From the NCBI RefSeq assembly GCF_010726645.1, contig NZ_AP022563.1, positions 1,302,001 through 1,366,000 of the forward strand: DNA of 64,000 bases, given 5' to 3'. The translations under genes and the position numbers were made by a program. The stretch is from Mycolicibacterium duvalii (lineage in GTDB: Bacteria; Actinomycetota; Actinomycetes; Mycobacteriales; Mycobacteriaceae). Below, piece after piece: positions 17,415-29,188 of this stretch. Under the pieces are notes generated by a model. It was not told the origin of the DNA and did not search any database. It saw nothing but the letters and a program-made list of their open reading frames with translations. Each line of letters opens with the position of its first letter. Position 1 is the stretch's first letter.

Positions 17415-18169
17415 GCCGATCCCCTGCCGGTGAACTCCGCCAGCGCCGCGGCGTTGGCGGCTCCGCCCAGCAGTTCGGCGAACGCCGCGTTCTCGCAGTC
17501 GGTCGCGGCGCTGATGCCGGGCCGAAACGGTGCGACGATCGCCTTCTTGACCGCAACCAGGCTTGGGATCGACTGCGCAGCAAGGATTTCCGCGTGGCGG
17601 CGGGCTTCGGGCAGGAGGTCGTCGGGCTCGCACACCTTCCAGGCCAGGCCCATCCGGTGCGCCTCCTCGGCGTCGACCCACTCCGACGACAACAGCATCC
17701 AGGCCGCGTTCTGCCGGCCGATCAACTGCGGCAGCAGATACGACGACGCCGCCTCCGGTGCCACCCCGAGGCTGGTGAACGGACACTTGAGCCGCGCCGT
17801 GGCCGACATGAACACCAGGTCGGCATAACCCAGCAGCGTGGTGCCGATACCCAGACCCACCCCGTTGACCGCACAGATCAGCGGTTTGGACAGGTCGGTC
17901 AAGGCGTCGATCATCTTGGTGAAGTGACTGCCGGCGCTGGTCAGCGACCCGTCGGCGATGCCCGCCGCCATCTCCTTGAGGTCGTTGCCCGCGCTGAACG
18001 CCCGGCCTGCACCGGTGAGCAGGACGACCGCGACATCGGGGTCGGAGTCCGCGTCGGCCAGCGCGGTGGCCGTCGCGAGATAGAGCTCCTGGTTGAACGC
18101 GTTGAGTGCGTCGGGCCGGTTCAGGACCAGGGTGCGGACTCGGTTGTCGTCACTGATCTGCAGAGTCAC
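17411..18169 (-). CDS. enoyl-CoA hydratase/isomerase family protein
   Basis: 252-residue crotonase-fold protein. The oxyanion-hole regions are visible as GAGRAFSAGNDLKEMA and AVNGVGLGIGTTLLGYADLV. At the catalytic positions corresponding to the two Glu of true hydratases, the sequence reads TSLGVAPEAASSYLL, with one acidic residue, as in many mycobacterial EchA paralogues and delta-isomerase types, so hydratase activity is uncertain. It starts with GTG, overlapping the stop of the upstream EthD-like gene (GTGA), and ends overlapping bfd. Likely acts in fatty acid or sterol side-chain degradation. Confidence 0.87.
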   Translation of the reverse strand: MTLQISDDNRVRTLVLNRPDALNAFNQELYLATATALADADSDPDVAVVLLTGAGRAFSAGNDLKEMAAGIADGSLTSAGSHFTKMIDALTDLSKPLICAVNGVGLGIGTTLLGYADLVFMSATARLKCPFTSLGVAPEAASSYLLPQLIGRQNAAWMLLSSEWVDAEEAHRMGLAWKVCEPDDLLPEARRHAEILAAQSIPSLVAVKKAIVAPFRPGISAATDCENAAFAELLGGAANAAALAEFTGRGSA

Positions 18170-18885
18170 GACTGAACTGTAGCCGCGGGGCGAAACGGGT
18201 CGCGCAGCACGTACCGGCTCGTCGGGACCGTGTCGACGTTGCGGTCGGCGCCGAAGGCGGCGGTGCTGGCCAGCATCCGCGCCATCCGGTCTTGCAGGTC
18301 CTCGTCGTCCGCGGCACCGAAGAACGCATGCAGATCGGTGGTCGCCGCCAACGGGAACAGTTCTTCGACGATCGCCGAGACGGCGGGCGCGCCGGCGGAC
18401 AGCGGACGCACCACGGTGTTCTGGACGTACCCGAACGTCGCCTGCGTCTCGATCGCCACCGGCGTGTGGTCTTCATGCCAGCGCGCCAACCACGTCTCCT
18501 CGGCCATCTCGGGGGGCCGGCGCAGCAACGCCACGTTCGCCAGCCCCGGAGTGCGCTGCCCCGGCTCGGTGACCGGCGGCGCCAGCGGTACCGACTCGGT
18601 CACCAGATAGGCGGCGACCTCGTCACAGATATCACCCAGAAGTGCTGTGGCCGTGTGTATCTGCGGTCCGTAATACTGGTCGGTCCAGATGCCGACCACG
18701 GCGATGACGGGCGGGTCCAGCGTCGTCAGCGTCATCAGCGAGTCGGCGACTGCCGCGTCGCGCACGTTGACGGTCAGGCCCGGTACACCGGTGCCCGACA
18801 ATCGCGGTGCCACGTCGGTGCGCAACCGCTCGCACCACGCCTCGTCGGGAGGCGCGCCACGCAGGGTGACGATGACTTTCTCCAT
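18166..18885 (-). CDS. EthD-domain-like conserved protein
   Basis: 239-residue protein with two ferredoxin-like halves. The C-terminal half contains WLARWHEDHTPVAIETQATF, the WHxDHxP signature of EthD/dimeric alpha-beta barrel proteins, followed by FGYVQNTVVRPL. The N-terminal half starts EKVIVTLRGAPPDEAWCERL. No cofactor motif. It overlaps the enoyl-CoA hydratase gene by 4 bases (stop/start), implying translational coupling and a shared pathway, probably acyl-CoA degradation. Members of this family are often small accessory factors or lyase-like enzymes; the role here is not known. Confidence 0.75.
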   Translation of the reverse strand: MEKVIVTLRGAPPDEAWCERLRTDVAPRLSGTGVPGLTVNVRDAAVADSLMTLTTLDPPVIAVVGIWTDQYYGPQIHTATALLGDICDEVAAYLVTESVPLAPPVTEPGQRTPGLANVALLRRPPEMAEETWLARWHEDHTPVAIETQATFGYVQNTVVRPLSAGAPAVSAIVEELFPLAATTDLHAFFGAADDEDLQDRMARMLASTAAFGADRNVDTVPTSRYVLRDPFRPAATVQS

Positions 18886-18921
18886 CCCGGGAACATAGCG
18901 GGCCAGAATGGACGGGTGGAC

Positions 18922-20910
18922 ATGGGCCGCGCGCTACGTCCGGTGATCCCGGATCCGGTGTTGTTGCGCTGCCTGCTCGGCGTCGCCGCGGTCACCGTGC
19001 CCGCCGCGATCTGGGGCCCGCCCGGGTCGGCCTACGCGGCCGGCGGTGCTGCCGCGGTCGCCGCGGCGGCCGCGCTGCGCGACAGCCCGCGCAACAGGAT
19101 CCCGCTGGTCGCCGGTATCTCGCTGATGCTGGGCGGTGCGGTCCTGGTCGGCGCGCTCACCTCGGCGTACCCGGTGCTCTTCATCGTCGTCGTCGCACTC
19201 TGGTGCTTCGGCGCGGCCATGCCGTGGGCGCTGGGCACCAACGCGGGTCTGATCACCACCGCGTCGGCGGCGCTTTTGGCCAGCGCTGCGCCCGTGCCCC
19301 CGACCTGGTCGACGACGCTGGGCGCCGCCGCGCTGGCGGTGCTCGGCGGGCTGGTGCAGGCCGGGCTGGTCGCGGCGTTCCCGCCCCGGCGCTGGCGCAC
19401 GCAGCGCGACGCGCTCACCGCCGCGTATCGGTCGCTGGCCGACGACGCCCGGGCCTACTCGATGTCGGGCGGGCCCGTCGACCGTGACGACACCGCGTTG
19501 ATCGCGTTGCGCTCGGCGTTCTGCGACCTCGACGGTCAGACCACTCGCAGGCCGGCGCAGTACCGCAGCTGGTATGCCCTGCCCGAACGTATCTCGGCCA
19601 CCCTGCGTGATGCCGCGGAGAGCACGTCGACCGGCGAGGTGCTCGATGCCGCGGCCGACACGCTGGGCGCGGTCGCCGACAGCGGACGCGGCGCGGGCGC
19701 CCAGGCGGACGCGGCCATCCAGCGCCTGGACGGTGCGGTCGAGCAGGTCGACGGTCCGGCGGCGACGGTCGCGCAGCGGCTGGCGGTGCAGTGCCACGAG
19801 GCGGTCGCGATCCGGCTGGGCGACTTCGTGCCGTCGGCCCCCGACATCGTGCGGTTGCGTCGCCCCGAGTTGCGCACCTCGCTGCGCTCGGGGCTCGATT
19901 TGATGCGCGAGCACATCCGGTGGCGCTCCCCGGTGTTGCGGCATGCGCTGCGGTTGTCCGGGGCCGTCGCGGTCGCGGTCGCCCTCGAGCGGTTCGCCGA
20001 CCCCGTGCACAACCCGTGGCCGGCGCTGGCGGTGCTGATGGTGTTGCGGCCGGAGACGGCGCACACCTACACCCGGTGTGCCGGCCGCCTGGCGGCCAGC
20101 GTGGCGGCGCTGGCCGTCGGGTCCGCGTTGCTGCTGACGCTGCACCCGCCCGCGGCGGCAAGCGCGGTGATCGCGGTGCTGCTGGTCGGCGTCGCGTTCG
20201 CGGGGGCCCAGTACGGCTACCTCGCGGTGACGGCCGCGGTGGCGGGCGCCGCGGTGTTCCTGCTCGCCGGTGCCGGCGTCGGCACCGAGGCCTCGCTCGG
20301 CGACCAGCTTCTCGGCGCACTCGTCGGGGGCGCGCTGGCGGTGCTGGCTCACGTGGTGCTGCCCGACGACGAGCTGACCCGGCTGGAACAGCGGGCCGGC
20401 GAGCTGTTGAAAACCGAGATCGACTACGTCGCCACGGTGATCCGGGCCTACCTGCACGTGCTGCCCAACTCCTCGGAGACGTTGGCGTCGGCGTGGCAGC
20501 GGGCGTTCCGGGCGCGCGCGGCGTTCGAGGCCGCTTCCGGTGCGGCGCGCCTGGACTCGCCCGAGCTGCGGAACTGGCTGCGCGCCTACCGGACCGCGCT
20601 GAACGGGATCACCGCATCGTGCTCGACGCTGGAGACCAACATGCCGCCCGCTCCCCCGGCCACCCAGAGCGACTTCGCAGTGGCCGTCGAGGCCTATCTG
20701 GAGTCGTTGAGCGGTGACCCGCCGACCCCCGACACGCCGTGGGTGATCGACACCGCGGAGCTCACCGCCGCGGATCGCCGGCTTCGCGACGCGGCTCCGC
20801 GGCACGGTCTGGACAAGGGGTCGGCGCGGGTGCTGGCCGCCGAGGTCCGGGCGATCACCCGCAACCTGACCACCATCGCCGTCACTGCCGGGCCCACCGC
20901 GGCTCGATGA
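18922..20910 (+). CDS. FUSC-family membrane protein
   Basis: 662-residue protein with two clusters of about six transmembrane helices (residues about 15-150 and 340-480), each followed by a long soluble helical region, the architecture of fusaric-acid resistance (FUSC)/aromatic acid exporter proteins. The second cluster carries WPALAVLMVLRPETAHTYTR, a typical FUSC motif. Likely an inner-membrane exporter of aromatic or amphipathic acids, although no periplasmic adaptor gene is adjacent. Start is ATG 18922; a GTG two codons upstream is also in frame. Its 3' end overlaps the convergent thioesterase gene by 29 bases. Confidence 0.85.
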   Translation: MGRALRPVIPDPVLLRCLLGVAAVTVPAAIWGPPGSAYAAGGAAAVAAAAALRDSPRNRIPLVAGISLMLGGAVLVGALTSAYPVLFIVVVALWCFGAAMPWALGTNAGLITTASAALLASAAPVPPTWSTTLGAAALAVLGGLVQAGLVAAFPPRRWRTQRDALTAAYRSLADDARAYSMSGGPVDRDDTALIALRSAFCDLDGQTTRRPAQYRSWYALPERISATLRDAAESTSTGEVLDAAADTLGAVADSGRGAGAQADAAIQRLDGAVEQVDGPAATVAQRLAVQCHEAVAIRLGDFVPSAPDIVRLRRPELRTSLRSGLDLMREHIRWRSPVLRHALRLSGAVAVAVALERFADPVHNPWPALAVLMVLRPETAHTYTRCAGRLAASVAALAVGSALLLTLHPPAAASAVIAVLLVGVAFAGAQYGYLAVTAAVAGAAVFLLAGAGVGTEASLGDQLLGALVGGALAVLAHVVLPDDELTRLEQRAGELLKTEIDYVATVIRAYLHVLPNSSETLASAWQRAFRARAAFEAASGAARLDSPELRNWLRAYRTALNGITASCSTLETNMPPAPPATQSDFAVAVEAYLESLSGDPPTPDTPWVIDTAELTAADRRLRDAAPRHGLDKGSARVLAAEVRAITRNLTTIAVTAGPTAAR

Positions 20911-21508
20911 AGACCGCCTCGGCTTCGACGGTCGGGCCGTGCTCGTCGGCGAGGTGGCCGACGGCGTAGGTCTTGACCCCGTCGGTTCGGGAGATGCGCG
21001 CTTCGGCGTGCAGCCGGCCCAGCGGGGTGAGGCGCAGGTAACGCACCGTCAGCGTCCCGGTGAGCCGGTGCACCCCGGGAGCGCTGGCGGCGTCGCCGAG
21101 TACGTGGTCGAGGAGCTCCGCCGAGACTCCGCCGTGCACGTGGCCCGGAGGCCCCTCGAACGCGGCGCCCAGCACGAAGTCGCTGCGCACCGATCCGTCC
21201 GCCAGGCGGCGGATCACCAGCGGCGGGGCGGACGGGTTGCGCACGCCGATCACCGCGTTGCCCCAGGGCATCGAGTCGCCGTCGGCGCTGAATTGGATAC
21301 CGAACGACGTCTCCCGCTGCGCGCGGCGCAGGCGTTGCGTCGCGGCGTCGATCTGCGCTGTGGCCGCCGCGACCTCGTCGGGCCCCACTTCGGTCCGGAT
21401 GGTGGCGTCGATGAGCTCGCGCACCGACTGGGTCAGCGGTTCGTAACACGCCCGCAGGCGTGCCACATCGTCGGCGCCGAGACCCTCGACGCGGGTGTAG
21501 TCCAGCAC
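20882..21508 (-). CDS. hotdog-fold (PaaI-like) thioesterase
   Basis: 208-residue protein with a hotdog domain in the C-terminal two thirds: GPPGHVHGGVSAELLDHVLG carries the HGG signature of PaaI-type acyl-CoA thioesterases, with the helix and strands GTLTVRYLRLTPLG and EAEAVFIEPR following. The first 80 residues form an extra helical segment. Starts with GTG. Expected to hydrolyse an acyl-CoA. Its promoter faces the TetR gene across a perfect 28-bp palindrome, so it is a candidate target of that regulator; its 3' end overlaps the FUSC gene. Confidence 0.85.
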   Translation of the reverse strand: MLDYTRVEGLGADDVARLRACYEPLTQSVRELIDATIRTEVGPDEVAAATAQIDAATQRLRRAQRETSFGIQFSADGDSMPWGNAVIGVRNPSAPPLVIRRLADGSVRSDFVLGAAFEGPPGHVHGGVSAELLDHVLGDAASAPGVHRLTGTLTVRYLRLTPLGRLHAEARISRTDGVKTYAVGHLADEHGPTVEAEAVFIEPRWARQ

Positions 21509-21588
21509 CCCATGAGGTTATGCAGCCCTGCCGGTGCGCCATGGAGGCGCGTCACTCCGGGGCGCCGCATGTGCGCAAGATTACGACC

Positions 21589-21616
21589 AACTTCGTAGAC
21601 AACTGTCTACGAAGTT
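21589..21616. promoter_or_regulatory. 28-bp palindromic operator
   Basis: Perfect inverted repeat aacttcgtagaca-ac-tgtctacgaagtt: 13-bp arms and a 2-base centre. It lies 15 bases before the TetR-family start and 80 bases before the divergent thioesterase. Size and symmetry are typical of a TetR dimer or double-dimer site, so autoregulation and control of both directions is the simplest reading. Confidence 0.8.
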
Positions 21617-21631
21617 TCCTAGCCTGGCTCG

Positions 21632-22231
21632 GTGCCCCTTCGTCACCGCAGCGTCGACCCCCGCGCCGAGCGCGTGCGTGCCCAGCTGTACCGCGCCGCG
21701 CTCGTGCTTGTGCACGAACGGCCGGTCGACGAGATCACCGTCGGCGACCTGGTGACCCGCGCGGAGGTCAGCAGGCAGGTCTTCTATCGACACTTCCGCG
21801 ACCGTGACGACGCCGTCGCCACGGCTCTGGGCCGGGCGTTCGCCGAGGCCGTCGCCGACGCCGACGAGGCTGCCGATGCCCGGCGACGCATCCGCGTGCT
21901 GTTCGACTTCGTTGCCGACCATCGCGCCGTGTACCGAAACGTGGTGCCCAGCAGCGTGTTCGCGCGGGTCGTGACGGACTTCCGGGCCGCGCTGCAACCC
22001 GCCTGCGAACAGATCGCCGCGGAGGGGATGGCCGTTCTCGCCCCCATCGCCCCGCTGCCGGTGGATTCGGTCACGCGGTTTCTGATCGGCGGCTTCACCG
22101 AGGTGCTGCGTTCGTCGATGGAGGATCCCGCCGCCACAGACGTGCGGGCCCGGGTCGACGCCGCGCTGCGCACCGTCGACGTGCTGCTGGGCATTGCTCC
22201 CACTCCGGAAAGGACCCCCGACCATGGGTAG
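21632..22231 (+). CDS. TetR-family transcriptional regulator
   Basis: 199-residue repressor. The N-terminal helix-turn-helix is clear (VDEITVGDLVTRAEVSRQVFYRHFRDRDD), with the TetR hallmark YRHF; the remaining helices form a ligand-binding and dimerisation domain with no recognisable ligand. Start is GTG, 15 bases after a perfect palindrome. The stop codon lies inside the next gene, whose ATG is 8 bases upstream of this stop, so the regulator leads an operon of membrane protein, deaminase and amylase-like genes. Ligand unknown. Confidence 0.92.
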   Translation: MPLRHRSVDPRAERVRAQLYRAALVLVHERPVDEITVGDLVTRAEVSRQVFYRHFRDRDDAVATALGRAFAEAVADADEAADARRRIRVLFDFVADHRAVYRNVVPSSVFARVVTDFRAALQPACEQIAAEGMAVLAPIAPLPVDSVTRFLIGGFTEVLRSSMEDPAATDVRARVDAALRTVDVLLGIAPTPERTPDHG

Positions 22232-23237
22232 ACACCGCACTGCCGACCTGCCACCCCACCGTGACCGCGCCGCGGTCCGCACCACGGTGCTGGCCCTGAC
22301 CGCGCTCGCCGTCTTCGTCGTCGCGATGGTGGCCAGCTATTCCGGGGCGTTCGCCAAACCCGTGCTGCATCACATGACGGTGGCCGTCGCGGCGCCCCCG
22401 GAACTCGTCGACGGACTGCGCGCCCGAGAAGCGCTGTCGATCTCCGAGGTCGACGGCGCGGGTGCGGCGCGCCAGCAGGTGCTCGAACGCCGCACCGACA
22501 CCGCCTTCGCCGTCAGTCCGGACGGGCACCTGGTCGTCTACGTCGCAGGCGGCGGTGGCCACAGCGTGGCCGCGGCGGCAGAAGCGGTGGGACGCGCGGC
22601 GGCCGAGCGCGCGGGCATGCCCGTCGTCGTCGACGACGTCGCACCGACCTCGGCCGGCGACCCGTCGGGCACCGTCGAGTTCTACGCCGTCATCTTCGCC
22701 TCGATCGGCGCGTCGCTGGGCGCCGCGCTGCTGGGACGCACGATGGGGGCAGTCACCACGCCCACCACCCTGCTCTTGCGGACCTTGTCGTTGTCGGGCT
22801 TCTCCGCGGTGCTCGCCGGCGCGGTGACGGTGTACGTCGGCCCCGTCCTCGACGCGCTGACGGCCCACCCGTGGCAGGTCTTCGCCGTCCTATGGCTGTA
22901 CTCGATGGCCGTGGGCGGGGCGGTGAGTGGAGTCGCGGCCGCATTCGGCACGGCGGCATCGGTCGCGCTCGGTGTGTTCCTGGTGGTCGTGGGCAACGCC
23001 GCGGCGGCCGGTCCGGTCGGCCGTCCGCTGCTGTCCGGGTTCTATTCCACCTTGTCCTCGGTGGTCCCCCAGGGCTCGGGCGTCTCGCTGTTGCGGAGTG
23101 TGTCCTACTTCGGCGGCCACGGCGCGGGCACGCCGTTGCTCACGCTGGCGGCGTGGGCGAGCGCGGGCGCACTGCTGGCGGTTCTGGCGACGGTGGGGCG
23201 GCGGTGGCGTTTCGTAGACTTCGTGGCGTGGCGGTGA
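22224..23237 (+). CDS. membrane protein of ABC-2/YhgE-Pip-like topology
   Basis: 337-residue protein with one N-terminal transmembrane helix (TVLALTALAVFVVAMVASY), an extracytoplasmic domain of about 130 residues (MTVAVAAPPELVDGL ...), then five or six helices, with an SLLRSVSYFGGHG loop before the last. This is the layout of YhgE/Pip and ABC-2 permease-like proteins associated with export or secretion. No ATPase lies beside it. Translationally coupled to the TetR gene (8-base overlap) and overlapping the deaminase gene by 10 bases. Probably the efflux component controlled by the TetR regulator; inference from context. Confidence 0.75.
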   Translation: MGRHRTADLPPHRDRAAVRTTVLALTALAVFVVAMVASYSGAFAKPVLHHMTVAVAAPPELVDGLRAREALSISEVDGAGAARQQVLERRTDTAFAVSPDGHLVVYVAGGGGHSVAAAAEAVGRAAAERAGMPVVVDDVAPTSAGDPSGTVEFYAVIFASIGASLGAALLGRTMGAVTTPTTLLLRTLSLSGFSAVLAGAVTVYVGPVLDALTAHPWQVFAVLWLYSMAVGGAVSGVAAAFGTAASVALGVFLVVVGNAAAAGPVGRPLLSGFYSTLSSVVPQGSGVSLLRSVSYFGGHGAGTPLLTLAAWASAGALLAVLATVGRRWRFVDFVAWR

Positions 23238-23707
23238 CCGGACGGGACCTCGGCTATCTGCGCCGGTGTGTGGAGCTGGCGAGCGAGGCGCTGTGCCACG
23301 GCGACGAACCGTTCGGTTCGCTGCTCGTCGACGCCGACGGCGCTGTGCGCTTCGAAGACCACAACCACGTCCGCGGTGGGGACGCCACCCGGCACCCCGA
23401 GCTGGCCATCGCCCGCTGGGCGGTCGAGCACCTCGACGCCGGGCAGCGGGCTGCGAGCACCGTCTACACGTCCGGTGAGCACTGCCCGATGTGCGCAGCG
23501 GCGCACGCCTGGGTCGGGCTGGGCCGGGTGGTCTATGCCGCGTCGTCGGCGCAGCTGACGCAGTGGCTGCACGAGTGGGGCGCACCGCCGCCGCCGGTGG
23601 CGGCGCTGCCGATCACCGCCGTCGCGCCCGGGGTCCGGGTCGACGGGCCGGTGCCGGAGCTGACCGAACAGATGCGCGCTCTCTACGAGAAGGCGTTCCG
23701 GCCATGA
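23228..23707 (+). CDS. nucleoside/guanine deaminase-like (CDA-fold) protein
   Basis: 159-residue zinc deaminase fold. Zinc ligands and the proton shuttle are visible: RHPELAIARWA (HxE) and GEHCPMCAAAH (CxxC), with the N-terminal helix and GDEPFGSLLVDADG strand of the TadA/guanine deaminase group. Substrate could be guanine, cytosine or another amino-heterocycle; tRNA deaminase TadA is less likely given the divergent C terminus. GTG start overlaps the upstream membrane protein; the ATGA overlap couples it to the GH13 gene. Confidence 0.82.
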   Translation: MAVTGRDLGYLRRCVELASEALCHGDEPFGSLLVDADGAVRFEDHNHVRGGDATRHPELAIARWAVEHLDAGQRAASTVYTSGEHCPMCAAAHAWVGLGRVVYAASSAQLTQWLHEWGAPPPPVAALPITAVAPGVRVDGPVPELTEQMRALYEKAFRP

Positions 23708-25008
23708 CCGAACCGGGCTGGGTCCACCATGTGCTGTGGTGGCAGGTCTATCCGCTGGGGTTCGTCGGCGCCCATCCCGCCGAGCCGGCCCCCACCGCCG
23801 CGGAGCACCGGTTGCGGCGCCTGGCCGACTGGCTGGACTACGCAGTCGAGCTCGGAGCGTCCGGGCTGGCGCTGGGACCGGTGTTCGCATCGCGCACCCA
23901 CGGGTACGACACCACCGACCACTACCGCATCGATCCCCGGCTCGGGGACGACGACGACTTCGACCATCTGGTCGGCGAAGCGCACCGGCGCGGGATGCGC
24001 GTCCTGCTCGACGGCGTGTTCAACCACGTCGGCACCGACTTCGCGCGCTTCCGCGAGGCCCGCTCCGGTGGCGACCCGTCCTGGTTCCGGTTGCGCGGCA
24101 ACGTCTTCGACACTTTCGAAGGTCACGACGGGCTGATCGCGCTGAACCACGACAACGCCGAGGTAGCCGACTACACCGTCGAGGTGATGCGGCACTGGTT
24201 GGGTCGGGGTGCCGACGGCTGGCGACTGGATGCCGCCTACGCCGTCCCGGACAGCTTCTGGGCGCGGGTGCTGCCACAGGTACGCCAGGCGTTCCCGGAC
24301 GCGTGGATCGTCGGTGAGGTGATCCACGGCGACTATTCGGCGACCGTGCACGCCGCCGGCTTCGACTCGGTCACCCAGTATGAACTCTGGAAAGCCGTGT
24401 GGAGCAGTCTCAACGACGCCAACCTGCACGAACTGGACTGGGCGCTCAAGCGGCACAACGAATTTCTGGACAGCTTCGTGCCCATGACATTCATCGGCAA
24501 CCACGACGTCACCCGGATCGCCAGCCAGCTGACCCATCCCGAGCACGTCGAGCACGCGTTGGTGGTGCTGCTGACCACCGGCGGAACGCCGAGTATCTAC
24601 GCCGGCGACGAGGTCGCCTACCGCGGTGTCAAGGAGGAGCGCGTCGGCGGTGACGACGCGGTGCGGCCCGAATTCGGTTCCCCCCATGAGGGCGTCGGGG
24701 AACACGGCAGCCAGGTGTTCCGGTCCCACCAGCACCTGATCGGGCTGCGCCGTCGCCACCCGTGGCTGCACACGGCGCGTACCAGCCCGTTGCAGGTGAC
24801 CAACCGGGGTTACGTCTACGCCAGCCGAGAAGGTGCGGACACTCTCCTGGTCGCGCTCAACGTCGACGACGACGCCATGGCGGTGTCGTTGCCCGCGTTG
24901 GGTTTTCCGCGCGCTCAGATCGTCGCCGGCTCCGGGGCGCCGCCGTCGGACATCGTCACCGAGGTCGCGGTCGCGCCGCACGGCTGGATGATCCTCGAGC
25001 CTCGCTAG
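23704..25008 (+). CDS. glycoside hydrolase family 13 (alpha-amylase-type) protein
   Basis: 434-residue (beta/alpha)8 enzyme. GH13 conserved regions are present: LLDGVFNHVG (region I), GWRLDAAYA with the nucleophile Asp176, IVGEVIHG with the acid/base Glu205, and FIGNHDVTR with Asp268. A short beta C-terminal domain follows. The enzyme should cleave or transfer alpha-glucosidic bonds in glycogen, trehalose-like or maltooligosaccharide substrates. It has no signal peptide, so it acts in the cytoplasm. Its start overlaps the deaminase stop (ATGA). The combination of TetR, membrane protein, deaminase and GH13 in one overlapping run is unusual. Confidence 0.9.
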   Translation: MTEPGWVHHVLWWQVYPLGFVGAHPAEPAPTAAEHRLRRLADWLDYAVELGASGLALGPVFASRTHGYDTTDHYRIDPRLGDDDDFDHLVGEAHRRGMRVLLDGVFNHVGTDFARFREARSGGDPSWFRLRGNVFDTFEGHDGLIALNHDNAEVADYTVEVMRHWLGRGADGWRLDAAYAVPDSFWARVLPQVRQAFPDAWIVGEVIHGDYSATVHAAGFDSVTQYELWKAVWSSLNDANLHELDWALKRHNEFLDSFVPMTFIGNHDVTRIASQLTHPEHVEHALVVLLTTGGTPSIYAGDEVAYRGVKEERVGGDDAVRPEFGSPHEGVGEHGSQVFRSHQHLIGLRRRHPWLHTARTSPLQVTNRGYVYASREGADTLLVALNVDDDAMAVSLPALGFPRAQIVAGSGAPPSDIVTEVAVAPHGWMILEPR

Positions 25009-25436
25009 TTGTCGGCGGTCAGCATCTCCACGGTCGCCGCATCCTCCTGCCCGTCGTAGAACGCGTCGAGCACGGCGCGGCACACCGCGGGCCCGCCGAC
25101 CCGGGCGAACAACGTCATCGACGACCGCACCTTGAGATCGTCAGGGTGACCGAGGATTTCGCGTGCGGTCCGGTCGGTGTGGGTGAGCAGCGCACGGGCG
25201 CACTCGTCGAGGCGCCCGTGCAGGACGGGGTGGCCCAGGTAGGCCCGGGCCTCGGCCGGTGACGTGATGCCGAACCGGTGCGCGGTCGGACTGTGGCCGA
25301 GGCCGCGCAGCTGCGGGAACACGAACCAGATCCAGTGAGTGCGTTTGCGGCCGGCGCGCAGCTCGGCGAGCACCGTCTCATACACCCGGTCCTGGGCGTC
25401 GACGAAGCGTGCGAGGTCGAACGGGTCATCGGTCAT
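25005..25436 (-). CDS. DUF1810 family protein
   Basis: 143-residue cytoplasmic protein of the DUF1810 family, recognisable by the block DRVYETVLAELRAGRKRTHWIWFVFPQLRGLGHS and by PDDLKVRSSMTLFA. The biochemical role of the family is unknown; some members are misannotated as calpastatin. The ATG at 25436 follows a weak ribosome site; upstream in-frame codons lack one. The 3' end overlaps the convergent GH13 gene by 4 bases. Confidence 0.88.
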   Translation of the reverse strand: MTDDPFDLARFVDAQDRVYETVLAELRAGRKRTHWIWFVFPQLRGLGHSPTAHRFGITSPAEARAYLGHPVLHGRLDECARALLTHTDRTAREILGHPDDLKVRSSMTLFARVGGPAVCRAVLDAFYDGQEDAATVEMLTADN

Positions 25437-25584
25437 GGCTCCTCGAGCATGGCAGGTGTCCGCGCCGAGTCGCAATCGTTAGCCAACCGCGACATCGAAA
25501 CCCTGTGTCACAGCGGCCGATGCGGCGTCGCAGCGTGTTCCATGACGACTGCAGAGCGACGGCACCCGTGCGGCGCATGCGTGA

Positions 25585-26654
<1,070 letters not shown>

Positions 26655-26664
26655 CCCCGAAACC

Positions 26665-26703
26665 CAGGGAGCCTGCCGTTTCCCCCGGACGGCAGGCTCC
26701 CTG
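26665..26703 (+). terminator. hairpin terminator after fbpC
   Basis: 15-bp perfect stem (arms 26665-26679 and 26689-26703, beginning cagggagcctgccgt) with a 9-base loop, followed by cttt. Placed 43 bases after the fbpC stop and before the lon promoter region. Confidence 0.8.
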
Positions 26704-26750
26704 CTTTCGTGTCGCCGCCCGGCGACGGGAACAAACCGGACTGGATCAAG

Positions 26751-26771
26751 GTTGAGCGCATCAGGTTCAAC
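26751..26771 (+). promoter_or_regulatory. HAIR-like (HspR) inverted repeat before lon
   Basis: gttgagc-N7-gttcaac: 7-bp arms with one mismatch and a 7-base spacer, matching the layout of the HspR-associated inverted repeat CTTGAGT-N7-ACTCAAG. It sits 12 bases upstream of the lon ATG. HspR controls lon in Streptomyces, so heat-shock repression is plausible. Confidence 0.55.
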
Positions 26772-26783
26772 TTTGGAGGTTTG

Positions 26784-29129
<2,346 letters not shown>

Positions 29130-29188
29130 CCGGCTGCGCCTCCGCCGCTCGGCGTTTCCGGCGGCCATGATCGGGCAAGCCCGTGGGC

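Noticed and set aside
18934..20805. Minus-strand open frame of about 620 codons opposite the FUSC gene
   Set aside because: Arg/Gly-rich shadow translation; the plus-strand frame has clear transmembrane segments.
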